Of a DNA stretch of 64,000 nucleotides, positions 1-8,712 are shown in pieces. The notes beneath the pieces were generated by a model that saw only the letters and a list, made by a program, of their open reading frames with translations, did no database searches and was not told the DNA's origin. The position numbers and the translations under genes are program-made. Where the stretch lies: assembly GCA_020725545.1 (NCBI GenBank), contig DYEV01000030.1, positions 183,625 to 247,624 of the forward strand, read 5' to 3'. Numbering within the stretch: position 1 is the stretch's first letter; every line of letters begins with the position of its first letter. The stretch is from Desulfobacca sp. (GTDB taxonomy: Bacteria; Desulfobacterota; Desulfobaccia; Desulfobaccales; Desulfobaccaceae).

Positions 1-731
1 TGCCTTTGCTCGCGGAAAACAATTTCCTGCCGGACCTGCAGCAGGTCTCCGGGGAAGTGGCCCGCCAGGCCAAGCTGCTCTTCTTTAATTATCCCAACAA
101 CCCCACGGCGGCAGTGGCGGATCCGGCCTTCTTCGCCCAAGTGGTGCAATTCTGTCAGGAACATAATATCGTTGCCGTCCACGACGCCGCCTATACGGAG
201 ATGGCCTATGACGGCTACTCTCCCGCCAGTTTTTTGCAGACCCCCGGCGCCAAAGAGTTGGGCATCGAATTCCACTCGCTCTCCAAAACCTATAACATGA
301 CTGGCTGGCGCTTGGGTTTTGCCGTGGGCCAGGCCAAGATCATCGAGGGCCTGGGCAAGATTAAGAGCAACATTGACTCCGGCGTCTTTAATGCCATCCA
401 ATACGCCGGCATCGCCGCTCTGGATTCCGACCAATCCATAGTTCTCGAAAACTGCCGCATCCTCCAGGAACGCCGGGATATCCTGGTGGCCGGCCTAAAA
501 AAGTTGGGCTACCGGGTCACGGCCCCCAAGGCCACTTTTTACGTCTGGCTGCCCACTCCCACCGGCCTGAGTTCGGCCCAATTCACTTCCCTTCTCCTGG
601 AGCAGGCCGGCATCGTCACAACGCCAGGCAATGGCTTCGGCGCGCCCGGCGAAGGGTATGTCCGCTTGGCTCTCACCGTCCCGGCGGCCCGGATCGAGGA
701 AGCTCTGGCCCGACTGGCACGGCTGGGTTAA
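1..731 (+). CDS. dapL: LL-diaminopimelate aminotransferase-like (5' end outside window)
   Basis: PLP-dependent class I/II aminotransferase. Best match by eye is the bacterial DapL type, which makes LL-diaminopimelate from tetrahydrodipicolinate and glutamate in lysine and cell-wall synthesis. Visible are the NYPNNPT motif, the HDAAYTEMAYDG strand and the PLP lysine in SLSKTYNMTGWRLGF. The reading frame is open to the left edge (a Pro codon precedes the first possible TTG), so the N-terminal part, probably about 150 residues, lies outside the window. Stop TAA at 729-731. A related aspartate-type aminotransferase is the alternative. Confidence 0.8.
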   Translation, partial: PLLAENNFLPDLQQVSGEVARQAKLLFFNYPNNPTAAVADPAFFAQVVQFCQEHNIVAVHDAAYTEMAYDGYSPASFLQTPGAKELGIEFHSLSKTYNMTGWRLGFAVGQAKIIEGLGKIKSNIDSGVFNAIQYAGIAALDSDQSIVLENCRILQERRDILVAGLKKLGYRVTAPKATFYVWLPTPTGLSSAQFTSLLLEQAGIVTTPGNGFGAPGEGYVRLALTVPAARIEEALARLARLG

Positions 732-804
732 CCAGTCTGCTATCATGCCGACGATTGGCAGCCGGCCCGGCCGGCGCCAGCCGTCGCCCCTATGAAAGGT
801 TTTT

Positions 805-1284
805 ATGACAACATCCCTGGAACAAGCCCAGCTCCTCATGCCCGCGGTCCAAAAGCTGGCGGATGCGGCTTATGACCCCTTAACGGCCCAGTATCCATCC
901 CTGGCACTCCTCTTGGCCCAGGTGCCGCGCAGCCGCTGGCAATTCTTTTTTATTACCACCGGCATCGGCGTCAGCCTCCTCTTGGCGCCGGTCCAAGTGG
1001 CTCCGACCGACCAGGACCAGGTCTGTGACACCGTGGACGCGGCCCTAGCCGCCTGGCATCCCCAAGGGCATGATGCCTTGGGGGATTTCCTGAAATTCAT
1101 TAAAGACCGCATGGACCAGGATGTGGAGTTGCCAGCGGCCATCGGCTCCTGGCTGGTGTGGAACTTGAAACAGTCCCAGCCTTCGGAGGAAGAGTTGACG
1201 CTGGCCTGGCCCTTGGGGCTCTTTTTTCTGCACAGCTTCAAGGATTGGTGGGATACGGAGACAGACGACGCCCCCTCGCACTAG
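805..1284 (+). CDS. Hypothetical protein, 159 aa
   Basis: Not recognised. A 159-residue soluble acidic protein with no signal peptide; it has a hydrophobic strand pair near residues 48-65 (FFFITTGIGVSLLLAPVQV) and a Trp-rich C-terminal part. It follows the aminotransferase by 73 nt on the same strand. The frame is intact and codon use matches the neighbours, so it looks like a real gene. Confidence 0.6.
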   Translation: MTTSLEQAQLLMPAVQKLADAAYDPLTAQYPSLALLLAQVPRSRWQFFFITTGIGVSLLLAPVQVAPTDQDQVCDTVDAALAAWHPQGHDALGDFLKFIKDRMDQDVELPAAIGSWLVWNLKQSQPSEEELTLAWPLGLFFLHSFKDWWDTETDDAPSH

Positions 1285-1651
1285 CAGGTTGATGCAGAGG
1301 GATGTTCTACCAATGAGCTTTCACATGGACCGCTATCATTTATTCCCCTCTTCGCCCACTCGCGGCGCCAGAGGGGCAGGGTGAGGGGAAAAATCGCCGG
1401 TTGCTGGCAAACTGGTCTTAGGGGAGGGGCCAGGGAGCCCAGCCTTGCCTCCTTTCCAAACATCTCCTGGACCCCAACCAGACCTTTTGGCTGGTCCCAA
1501 AGGCAGGAAAAGGGATTTGCTCTTCCCTGCCGAGAATCAAGGGCTTTTTTCAGCAGCCCGCAAGCGGGAAGAGGAAGGCTCGCTCAGCACCACCCTCCGA
1601 CCCTGACGGTCTAACGATCATTTATTTTGGCAGCCTCGAAACCCAAAAAGC
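1285..1651. other. Gene-poor stretch
   Basis: No convincing gene. A 77-codon open frame (1381-1614) reads as low-complexity Arg/Gly/Ser sequence with no family resemblance. The bases around 1340-1390 form a G/C-rich, partly self-complementary patch (CCCCTCTTCGCCC ... GGGTGAGGGG), typical of decayed intergenic repeats. Confidence 0.5.
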
Positions 1652-2179
1652 ATGATGCCTCCTGACGCCTCCAGCCGCCGCCCCGAACCCCGCTGGCACA
1701 CTGCCTACATCGGTCTGGGGTCCAACCTGCATGATCCCGCGGCCCAATTGGATGAAGCCTGTCGGCGTCTGGCCCTGCTGCCCGGCGTGGTGCTCACCAA
1801 GGTGTCGTCTTATTACGCCACGCCGCCGGTGGGCGTGCGGGACCAGCCTTGGTTTGTCAATGCCGTGGCAGCCATCCGGACCACCCTGACTGCCGAAGAC
1901 CTCTTGGCGGCCTTATTGCACCTGGAAGCGGCAATGGGCCGGGTCCGAACTCAGCGGTGGGGGCCGCGTCTTGTGGATCTGGATATTTTGTTGTATGATA
2001 ATGACGTTATTCATACTGACAGGCTTCAGGTCCCCCATCCGGAAATGGCCTCCCGAGGCTTTGTCCTCGTGCCCCTGGCGGAAATTGCTCCCGAGGCCTA
2101 TCACCCGGTACTGCACCAGACCATAAGGCAATTGCTGGCCCAATTGCCTGCCGAGGCAAAAGAGGCCCATAAACTTTGA
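1652..2179 (+). CDS. folK: 2-amino-4-hydroxy-6-hydroxymethyldihydropteridine pyrophosphokinase
   Basis: Transfers pyrophosphate from ATP to the pterin alcohol in folate synthesis. Family hallmarks are all present: YIGLGSNLHDP near the N-terminus, SSYYATPPVG, QPWFVNAV, the signature RWGPRLVDLDILLYD and the PHPEMASRGFVLVPL block. At 175 aa it is of normal length with a short N-terminal extension. Two adjacent ATGs (1652, 1655) are possible starts and neither has a strong Shine-Dalgarno sequence. The next gene starts 7 nt after the stop, so they are probably co-transcribed. Confidence 0.93.
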   Translation: MMPPDASSRRPEPRWHTAYIGLGSNLHDPAAQLDEACRRLALLPGVVLTKVSSYYATPPVGVRDQPWFVNAVAAIRTTLTAEDLLAALLHLEAAMGRVRTQRWGPRLVDLDILLYDNDVIHTDRLQVPHPEMASRGFVLVPLAEIAPEAYHPVLHQTIRQLLAQLPAEAKEAHKL

Positions 2180-2186
2180 GGTTCCC

Positions 2187-2441
2187 GTGGTCCGTTTGGT
2201 CATCTTAGCCCTAACCGGCTACCTGGGCTATAAAGCCCTGCAGAAAGTGCTGCCCTGGTTCTGGCGCCCGCAGATTCCCCCCCAACGTCCCCAACCCGAG
2301 GTGCGAGCCGATGAGCTGGTGCAAGACCCGGTCTGCAAGGTCTTTATCCCCAGGCGCAACGCCTTGGTTGCCCGGAAACAGGACCAGGATTTCTTCTTTT
2401 GTTCCGAAGGCTGCCGGAAAAAATTCCTAAAGAATGCCTAA
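2187..2441 (+). CDS. Small membrane-anchored YHS-like metal-binding protein
   Basis: 84 aa from a GTG start. The N-terminus is a membrane segment (LVILALTGYLGYKAL), followed by a short Pro-rich linker and a C-terminal YHS-like domain with DPVCKVFIP and FCSEGCRKKFL. This arrangement matches the small PP0621-type proteins thought to bind metal through the cysteines at the membrane face; function is unproven. It follows folK by 7 nt. Confidence 0.75.
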   Translation: MVRLVILALTGYLGYKALQKVLPWFWRPQIPPQRPQPEVRADELVQDPVCKVFIPRRNALVARKQDQDFFFCSEGCRKKFLKNA

Positions 2442-2477
2442 TTACGCCCCCAAGTAGTCACTGCCGAGGAGATGCCC

Positions 2478-3137
2478 ATGAAATTTTTTATTGATTCTGC
2501 TCATCTGGACGAAATTCAGAAGGCCCACGCCCTGGGGCTGGTGGACGGCGTTACCACTAATCCGTCGCTGAGTGCCCAAGCCGGCCTGAAGGATATGGCC
2601 GCTTTCCATGATCAGATCCGCAAAATTTGTGAGTTGGTCCAGGCACCGGTCAGTGCTGAGGTGGTAACCACCACAGCCGCCGACATGATCACCGAAGCCA
2701 AAACCTTGGCCAAAATCCACGAACAGGTGGTGGTCAAGATCCCCATGACCCCCGACGGCCTGAAAGCTACCCATGCCTTGGCCCGGGAAGGTGTCCGGGT
2801 CAACGTCACCCTGATTTTTCAGCCACTCCAGGCCATGTTGGCCGCCAAGGCCGGGGCCGCCTACGTCAGCCCTTTCATCGGCCGTTTGGATGATATCTCT
2901 CAGACCGGCATGGATCTGGTGGAGCAGATCATGGCCATCTTTAACAACTACGGTTATGAGACCGAGGTGATTGTGGCCAGCATCCGCCATCCCCTGCACG
3001 TGCTGCAGGCGGCCTTGGCCGGCGCCGATATTGCCACCATCCCGTATAAAGTTATCCTGCAGCTTATTAATCATCCCTTGACGGATATCGGCCTGGCAAA
3101 ATTTCTGGAAGATTGGAAAAAAGCACAAAAATCCTGA
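2478..3137 (+). CDS. fsa: Fructose-6-phosphate aldolase / short transaldolase
   Basis: Short (about 219 aa) TalC/FSA-type aldolase of the transaldolase family; interconverts C6 and C3 sugar phosphates by a Schiff base. Seen: MKFFIDSA start, [15 protein letters not shown], the Schiff-base lysine in [41 protein letters not shown]. An ATG six bases upstream (2472) is also open, but GAGGAG at 2466-2471 is well spaced for 2478, and the family starts at MKFF. Whether it acts as aldolase or transaldolase cannot be told from sequence alone. Confidence 0.9.
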   Translation: MKFFIDSAHLDEIQKAHALGLVDGVTTNPSLSAQAGLKDMAAFHDQIRKICELVQAPVSAEVVTTTAADMITEAKTLAKIHEQVVVKIPMTPDGLKATHALAREGVRVNVTLIFQPLQAMLAAKAGAAYVSPFIGRLDDISQTGMDLVEQIMAIFNNYGYETEVIVASIRHPLHVLQAALAGADIATIPYKVILQLINHPLTDIGLAKFLEDWKKAQKS

Positions 3138-3138
3138 T

Positions 3139-3708
3139 ATGAACTCCCGACCGTCCCCTTTCTGGAATCTGCCCAACGCCCTAACAGTCCTGCGGATCGT
3201 GGCCATCCCAGTGCTCATTGGCCTGCTGTCTTTTCCGGGGCGGCTGGCCAGTTTTCTGGCCGCGCTGACCTTCCTGGCCGCCGGCATGACCGATCTGTTG
3301 GACGGCTTCCTGGCCCGGCGTCAACGCCTGGTGACCCGGGCCGGCAAGTTCATGGATCCGTTGGCCGATAAACTGTTGGTCTCCGCCGCCCTCATCATGC
3401 TCATCCCCTTGGGCCGGGTGGAAGCATGGTTGGTTTTTGTTATTATTGGCCGGGAAATCGCCGTCACCGGCCTGCGGGCCATTGCCGCAGCCGAAGGGCT
3501 GGTGATCGCCGCCGACCGCTGGGGCAAGCTGAAGACCATCATGCAAATGTCAGCCCTCTTTGCCCTCATCCTGCATTATCCCTATGCGGCCATTAATTTT
3601 CAGCAGATCGGCACCGTTCTTATCTACCTCGCCGCCGTCATTACGGTGGCCTCCGGCTTCAGCTACTACTTTACCTTTTTCCACCCTACGTCTTCGACCC
3701 CGGCCTGA
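3139..3708 (+). CDS. pgsA: CDP-diacylglycerol--glycerol-3-phosphate 3-phosphatidyltransferase
   Basis: Integral membrane enzyme making phosphatidylglycerol phosphate from CDP-diacylglycerol and glycerol-3-phosphate. The CDP-alcohol phosphotransferase signature D-G-x2-A-R-x8-G-x3-D-x3-D is intact (DGFLARR ... GKFMDPLADK). It has several hydrophobic segments and a start (PNALTVLRIVAIPVL) typical of PgsA. 189 aa, normal length. It starts one base after the aldolase stop, so the two are co-transcribed. Confidence 0.93.
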   Translation: MNSRPSPFWNLPNALTVLRIVAIPVLIGLLSFPGRLASFLAALTFLAAGMTDLLDGFLARRQRLVTRAGKFMDPLADKLLVSAALIMLIPLGRVEAWLVFVIIGREIAVTGLRAIAAAEGLVIAADRWGKLKTIMQMSALFALILHYPYAAINFQQIGTVLIYLAAVITVASGFSYYFTFFHPTSSTPA

Positions 3709-4124
3709 GCTGCTCTCGGTTCTAACCGGTGGCCATCCCGAAAGTCCTTAATTCCCTCGCCCCCTGGCAGGGAGAGCGACTGTCTAGCCTTGTCAAGGCT
3801 TAAGTGGCGCTGGCAGACCCCGAGATATAAGATTGTTCGCCCTCTTATCAGAGGGTATGCTGTACCCGCCATGCGCGGCGGCCACGGGCTGCCCTCTCGT
3901 GCAGGTCCAGCCGGCAAGTCTTGATTCCTTCCGCCGGTGGCGCCGGAATAGAGTTAAGTCGGTAGTCGCTGCCTTTCGGCTGCGCCACATCAACCCACCG
4001 GCTTGATATTATTTTTCGCAGGCTGAAGCCTGTGGCTACAGTACATAATTTAATAGTTAGCCACCCGGCCAGCCTGGCAATTCCCTCTTCCCGGCACACC
4101 ATCCTCGGCCTAACAGCAGTTGCC
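3709..4124. other. Gene-free stretch with two repeat-like segments
   Basis: No gene supported. Around 3857-3897 the sequence is a diverged copy of a segment at 22927-22967 (shared: GCTGT.C.CGCCATG.GCGGCGGCC). At 4018-4041 a palindrome (GCAGGCTGAAGCCTGTGGCTAC) resembles the GTAGCCGCAGGCTT units at the right end of the window. These look like dispersed intergenic repeats. Confidence 0.5.
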
Positions 4125-4153
4125 TTGACAAAAATTAGGAAAACTTGCATAGT
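4125..4153 (+). promoter_or_regulatory. Probable sigma-70 promoter of the Clp-unfoldase cluster
   Basis: TTGACA at 4125-4130, 17-nt spacer, CATAGT at 4148-4153 (four of six -10 positions). It lies about 30 nt before the first gene of the cluster (ATG 4184). The flank is locally AT-rich. Inference from consensus only. Confidence 0.4.
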
Positions 4154-4183
4154 ACAATAAGATTTACTGTGAGGGAGAACATC

Positions 4184-4423
4184 ATGAAAACTCGAATACA
4201 CATCCTGCCCCTGACCCGGCAGGCCTATTTGGGGCAGCTGTCTGACAACAGCAAGGAACCCTCTGTGGCCATGCCTGCCCTCCTCAAGGCCCTGGCTCAG
4301 AACCACTGGCAGCAGAACACCAACACCAAGCCGATTGCTGCAGGAGCGCCGGGGCCGGCAAACGTCCTCTCTCCCCAGATGCTGGCTGCCGGCTATCTCT
4401 GGAGCCTCGCGGTCGGGGCATAA
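4184..4423 (+). CDS. Small hypothetical protein, 79 aa, first gene of the Clp cluster
   Basis: Not recognised. Start chosen at ATG 4184 because GAGGGAG lies seven bases upstream; an earlier in-frame ATG (4145) lacks one and would overlap the promoter. The protein is soluble, Gln/Asn/Ala-rich in the middle (HWQQNTNTKP), with a hydrophobic C-terminal end (MLAAGYLWSLAVGA). Its stop is 2 nt before the unfoldase start, so the two are translationally linked. It may be a partner or substrate of the unfoldase; that is inference. Confidence 0.6.
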   Translation: MKTRIHILPLTRQAYLGQLSDNSKEPSVAMPALLKALAQNHWQQNTNTKPIAAGAPGPANVLSPQMLAAGYLWSLAVGA

Positions 4424-4425
4424 CC

Positions 4426-6684
4426 ATGCCGCTACAGTTGGAGCCGGAATGCCAAAAAGCGGTGGATCGGGCCAAGCGGGCAATACCGGCCGGCGGCGAA
4501 CTCGATTTCCTCACGTTATTAGCCGCCCTGTATTATAGTTCTGAGCTGCAAGGCCGCTATCCCCACCTGGCCGCCGCCCTGGGGCAGCCCCAAGAACTTC
4601 AGGCCGAAACCCCCGAAAAAGTCAGCTTGGCCGCACCATCGCGGCAGATCTTCAAGCGGTTGGCCCAGGAAAATGACCCCGTCTCTGTGGAGGAGCTCTT
4701 CCAGACCCTGCTCAACGATGCCGCCGGTCGGCAAACCCTCTTGGCCCACGGCGTCAAGGAAGAGCAGATCCAAAAAATACTGATTGAGCTGGCCGCAACT
4801 TTGCAAAGTTGGCGCCAATCCTCGGAACGGCAGGAGGCTATCGCCGCGCTCAGTTCCTACGGCCGCATGCTCACTGCCGCCGAGCCGCCCCTCTGGCAGG
4901 TGGTGGGCCAGGACAAGATCCTCAAGGCCCTCATCCGCACCTTGAGCAAAATGGACCGCCGCAACGCCATCATTGTGGGATATCCCGGTACTGGCAAATC
5001 CGCGGTGATCTATGAATTGGCCCGGCGCATCTACCACGGCGATCCAACCCTGCCAAAGAAAATCCGGGATGTGGATATCTTTGAATTGTCACCCTCCTTT
5101 TTACGGTCCGGCGCCTCGTTCGTCGGCCAATACGATGAACGGGTGAAAAGTCTCATCCAGGTCCTCCAGGCCTACCCTCCCATCATCCTCTTCGTCGATG
5201 AGATGCACAGCTTTTTTCAGAGCAGCGTTTATGAGCGGGGCCCTTTCAGCGATGCCAATGAGAGTTTCAAGAGCGTCCTGGGGTTAGGCCAGATTACCTG
5301 CATCGGCTGCACCACCCCCAGCGAATTTAAACATTTTATCGAACCTGATAAGGCCCTCATGCGCCGCTTTGAGATTATTCGGTTGGACCCGCCCTCCCGC
5401 AAGACAACCCTGGCTATTCTGGAGGCGCACCGGCCGAACATGGAGGCATTCTATAATCCCATCCACATTCCCGAAGCCATCCTCAGCAAAGTTCTGGACC
5501 TGACGGATGAGTATCTGCCCGCCCGCTATCAACCGGACAAGTCGCTCCAGCTCCTCGACGAGGCCTGTGCGGCCTGTGCTGTCAGCGAGCCGGTCATACC
5601 CGAGGTTACCGAGGAAATCCTTTACCATTGTCTGGAGGATATGGCCGGCCATGGCCTGGTGCGGCCCGAAGGTCTGACCTTCGATAAAGTCTACGATGAG
5701 CTGCGGCGGGCCATCCTCGGACAGGACGAGGTTCTCAAAAACATTGCCCAGGCCTTTGTGGCCGGCTTCAGTCATTGGGTCAAAGGCTCCGGCCCCCGGG
5801 GGGTCTTCCTCTTCGGCGGTCCCACCGGCGTTGGCAAAACCGAGACGGCCCTGGTGTTGGCCCGCCTCCTGGGCCGCGACAAAGAACAACTGATCCAGGT
5901 TGATTGCAATATTCTCCCCTCCTCTTTATTTGACCGGGGGCCGGCCACCAATATTTTGCTGGGGGTGCCGCCGGGCTATGCGGGTTATGCCCGGGGACAG
6001 GGCGGCCTCTTGTCGAAAATCCGGGAGGAACCCGAGTCCATCGTCCTCTTCGACGAGTTTGAAAAGGCCGGACGGGTGGTGGGCGAACTGATCCTGCAGA
6101 TCATCGACAACGGCCGCATCGAAGATGTGGATGGCAATATCCTGGATTTTCACCGGGCTTTTATCATCTTCACCACCAACGCCGGCTGTGCCTACGAGCA
6201 ACGCACCATCGGCTTCGGCGGCACCGCCCCCGACGATCCTTTCCTTCCCCACATCGACCGGGACACCCTCATCCAGGAACTTAAAGAGGACGGCTTGGAA
6301 GAAGAATTTCTGGCCCGCATTACCCACCTCTTCCTCTTCCAGGGGCTCCAAGACGACGCCGTCAAAACTATCCTAACCCGTCAATTGGAAAAATTTCAAG
6401 CTGAGGCCACCCGCCGCCATCTGACCTTAACCTGGGACCCCAACCTGGTAAACTATCTGGCCGCCCAATGGCAACCCCGTTTTGGCGTCCGCTACCTGCT
6501 GACCACCCTGCGCCATCGTCTGGGCGAACAACTGGGCGTCGCCGAGGCCCAGGGAGAATTGAAGGGGATAATGACCATCGATCTCCAACTCCTGCCCGCC
6601 TCCCTCGCCTCCAGTTGCCAAGGTTTGACCGCGGCAGCCGACCGGGAGCGCCAGGGCGATACCCTCATCATCCGACTGGCCTGA
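4426..6684 (+). CDS. ClpA/ClpC-like double AAA+ unfoldase
   Basis: 752 aa Hsp100-type ATPase. Residues 1-125 resemble a Clp N-domain. AAA-1 has Walker A GYPGTGKS (185-192) and Walker B ILFVDEMH (254-261); AAA-2 has Walker A GGPTGVGKT (464-472) and Walker B IVLFDEFEK (539-547), followed by a Clp C-terminal domain. No long ClpB middle coiled coil lies between the modules. An IGF tripeptide (595-597) sits where ClpA carries its ClpP-docking IGL loop, so protease docking is possible. The sequence is clearly diverged from ClpA, ClpB, ClpC and ClpV. Flanked by a 79-aa peptide and a YbjN-like protein in one unit. Confidence 0.85.
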   Translation: MPLQLEPECQKAVDRAKRAIPAGGELDFLTLLAALYYSSELQGRYPHLAAALGQPQELQAETPEKVSLAAPSRQIFKRLAQENDPVSVEELFQTLLNDAAGRQTLLAHGVKEEQIQKILIELAATLQSWRQSSERQEAIAALSSYGRMLTAAEPPLWQVVGQDKILKALIRTLSKMDRRNAIIVGYPGTGKSAVIYELARRIYHGDPTLPKKIRDVDIFELSPSFLRSGASFVGQYDERVKSLIQVLQAYPPIILFVDEMHSFFQSSVYERGPFSDANESFKSVLGLGQITCIGCTTPSEFKHFIEPDKALMRRFEIIRLDPPSRKTTLAILEAHRPNMEAFYNPIHIPEAILSKVLDLTDEYLPARYQPDKSLQLLDEACAACAVSEPVIPEVTEEILYHCLEDMAGHGLVRPEGLTFDKVYDELRRAILGQDEVLKNIAQAFVAGFSHWVKGSGPRGVFLFGGPTGVGKTETALVLARLLGRDKEQLIQVDCNILPSSLFDRGPATNILLGVPPGYAGYARGQGGLLSKIREEPESIVLFDEFEKAGRVVGELILQIIDNGRIEDVDGNILDFHRAFIIFTTNAGCAYEQRTIGFGGTAPDDPFLPHIDRDTLIQELKEDGLEEEFLARITHLFLFQGLQDDAVKTILTRQLEKFQAEATRRHLTLTWDPNLVNYLAAQWQPRFGVRYLLTTLRHRLGEQLGVAEAQGELKGIMTIDLQLLPASLASSCQGLTAAADRERQGDTLIIRLA

Positions 6685-6716
6685 GCCCCCACACAAACCT
6701 GAAGGAAAACAAGACC

Positions 6717-7292
6717 ATGGCTATGACCCTCACCGAACTCCAAGATGTGGTAAAAAAAGGCGGCCTGAAATTTTTCGTGGACCCGGAGCGACCCAAATTG
6801 ATGTTCGGGGCGGCCGGCCTGAACGGCAGCTATCAGTGCATCATCAGTCTGGAGGTGGACGGCCAATTTCTCCAAATCCGCTCCCTCAACTTCCTCGCCT
6901 GCCCGGCGGATCATCCCCACCTTTTGACCATCTTGAAAATCATCGGCGAAATCAATTTCCAGAAACGCCTGGTCAAAATCGGTTGGGACCCCTCCGATGG
7001 CGAGATCATGGTCTATGCGGACCTCTGGCTGATGGATAATAAGCTGACCCAGCAACAGTGGGATCGTATGCTGGAAAATTATCTGCCCGCCGTGGACTTT
7101 GCCTACCGCCGCCTCAAACAGACCCTGGATACCGGACAGGACCCCGGCGAAGAAAAGCCCGAGGACGTCATCGACCGACTGCTGGGCGGCAGCAGTCTGC
7201 CCCCGGCCCTGCGGGATCTGGTGGGCAAGCTGAAAAAGAAGCTGGCTGGAGAGACCGGCGCCGGGGAGGAAGAGGATATTACCTCTTTGTAG
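6717..7292 (+). CDS. YbjN-like / T3S-chaperone-fold protein, 191 aa
   Basis: Start ATG 6717, preceded by GAAGGAAA. Residues 1-130 look like a YbjN or type III chaperone-like alpha/beta fold (DGQFLQIRSLNFLACPADHP, then FAYRRLKQTLD). The C-terminal 60 residues are charged and helical with an acidic tail (GEEEDITSL). It follows the unfoldase by 32 nt. YbjN-fold proteins often act as adaptors or chaperones, so an adaptor role with the Clp protein is plausible but inferred. Confidence 0.6.
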   Translation: MAMTLTELQDVVKKGGLKFFVDPERPKLMFGAAGLNGSYQCIISLEVDGQFLQIRSLNFLACPADHPHLLTILKIIGEINFQKRLVKIGWDPSDGEIMVYADLWLMDNKLTQQQWDRMLENYLPAVDFAYRRLKQTLDTGQDPGEEKPEDVIDRLLGGSSLPPALRDLVGKLKKKLAGETGAGEEEDITSL

Positions 7293-7323
7293 GTGGACAG
7301 CCGGCCAGCGAGGTATTTTAGCT

Positions 7324-8097
7324 ATGCCCACGATTGCGACAACTCCTCCCCTGGTGGCCGTTCCTCCGGATGAAACCCTGGAGCCGTTCGGGCAAGGGCG
7401 GCTCTGGATGCTGCAGAAAAAAAACGGCTATCGCTTCTCTCTGGATGCCGTCCTCCTGGCCGGCCTGGCCGAACTGCGGCCCGGCGACCGAGTCATGGAT
7501 CTGGGCACCGGCTGCGGCATCATCCCCCTGATCCTCGCCTGCCGCTTTCCCCAGGTCTCCCTGGTAGGTGTGGAAAGCCAGACTTCCTTGGCTGACCTGG
7601 CCGTCCGCAACGTGCATCTCAATGGTCTGGCCGAGCGCATCACTATCCTGACGGCCGCCATGCAGGACCTGCCTGGCCAGCTGCCGCCCGCCTCTTTTGA
7701 GGTGGTCATGAGTAATCCCCCCTATCGCCCTTTGGGCACCGGTCGGCTCAATCCCCAGACCGAAAAAGCCCTTGCCCGCCATGAGCTGCAGGGCTCGCTG
7801 GCCGCAGTGGCCCAGGCGGCCCGTTATCTGCTGCCAAACAAAGGGCGTCTTCTCCTGATCTATCCAGCCTGGCGCACTGTCCATCTCATCAGTCTCCTGC
7901 GAGCCCAGCGCCTGGAACCCAAGACCCTGCGCTTTATCCACTCCCGGTCTGGCGAACCCGCCCGCCTGGTCTGGGTGGAAGCCCGGCACGGCGGTCGGGA
8001 GGAAGTGCACATCCTGCCCCCGCTGGTGATTTATGAAGCTCCACAGCAGTACACCGCTGCCATGGCCGCACTCTTGGACTTGGCACCGTCGCCCTGA
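7324..8097 (+). CDS. trmN6: tRNA1(Val) adenine-N6-methyltransferase-like protein
   Basis: SAM-dependent N6-adenine methyltransferase of the YfiC/TrmN6 group. Seen: QKKNGYRFSLDAVLLA before the SAM motif DLGTGCGIIPL, VGVESQ acidic ribose-binding strand, and the NPPY catalytic motif in SNPPYRPLGTGRLNP. 257 aa, normal length. It could act on tRNA1(Val) A37 or another RNA site. Starts 31 nt after the YbjN-like gene. Confidence 0.8.
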   Translation: MPTIATTPPLVAVPPDETLEPFGQGRLWMLQKKNGYRFSLDAVLLAGLAELRPGDRVMDLGTGCGIIPLILACRFPQVSLVGVESQTSLADLAVRNVHLNGLAERITILTAAMQDLPGQLPPASFEVVMSNPPYRPLGTGRLNPQTEKALARHELQGSLAAVAQAARYLLPNKGRLLLIYPAWRTVHLISLLRAQRLEPKTLRFIHSRSGEPARLVWVEARHGGREEVHILPPLVIYEAPQQYTAAMAALLDLAPSP

Positions 8098-8181
8098 CGC
8101 TGCTCCCGCAACCCCTTGCCAGCACGGGCTGTTTTCTGGTACAATGATGGCAGCGCATTAATCCAGGCCAGGGGGTGGGTC

Positions 8182-8652
8182 ATGTTGTTTAATCATTTCG
8201 CCGCACCGGTCAATCAACACCAGAACAACGAGCTGGAAAAGAAAAAAGGCCGCATCCTGATCATCGATCAAGATGACGTGACCTGCGATTTCCTCTCCTC
8301 CGTCATCAAACTCATTGGTTTCGAATGTGAGATGGTCAAAGACGTGGAGCAGGCCTTAGAACTGTTGGAGAAGTCGGTCTTTGATCTGCTCATCACTGAT
8401 TGGCACCTCCCCAAGACCCGGGAATTCTTGCAGACCAGTCTAGAAAAAAACCCCAATTTGCAAACCATTCTGATGATCAAACAGCGGCAGGTTTTCTTTG
8501 AGACGATGCACCTGCCCGGTGCCACCGTCATTCAGAAACCTTTTAACTTTGACGATATCGTCCAAAAGATTCAACAAGCCTTCCACCTCCGCAACCTGCA
8601 GCAGATGGAATCGCAGATCCAGCGGCTCCGCCACGAAATTTTTCGCTTTTAA
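8182..8652 (+). CDS. Single-domain response regulator
   Basis: Receiver domain with no output domain. Visible: acidic pair in ILIIDQDD, phosphoacceptor Asp in LLITDWHLP, and the conserved Lys in VIQKPF. A C-terminal helix (residues 135-157) may mediate dimerisation. Start 8182 is chosen because AGGGGGTGG lies just upstream; an ATG at 8116 would add 22 unrelated residues. No histidine kinase is adjacent, so its partner is unknown. Confidence 0.75.
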   Translation: MLFNHFAAPVNQHQNNELEKKKGRILIIDQDDVTCDFLSSVIKLIGFECEMVKDVEQALELLEKSVFDLLITDWHLPKTREFLQTSLEKNPNLQTILMIKQRQVFFETMHLPGATVIQKPFNFDDIVQKIQQAFHLRNLQQMESQIQRLRHEIFRF

Positions 8653-8712
8653 GGTTGCCCTTCCTGCTGCTGTGGCTTCCCAGACTGCCCAAAAAAAACG
8701 ATTGCGTGTCCT

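Noticed and set aside
1381..1614. 77-codon gene
   Set aside because: Low-complexity Arg/Gly/Ser product, no ribosome site, lies in a repeat-like gap.
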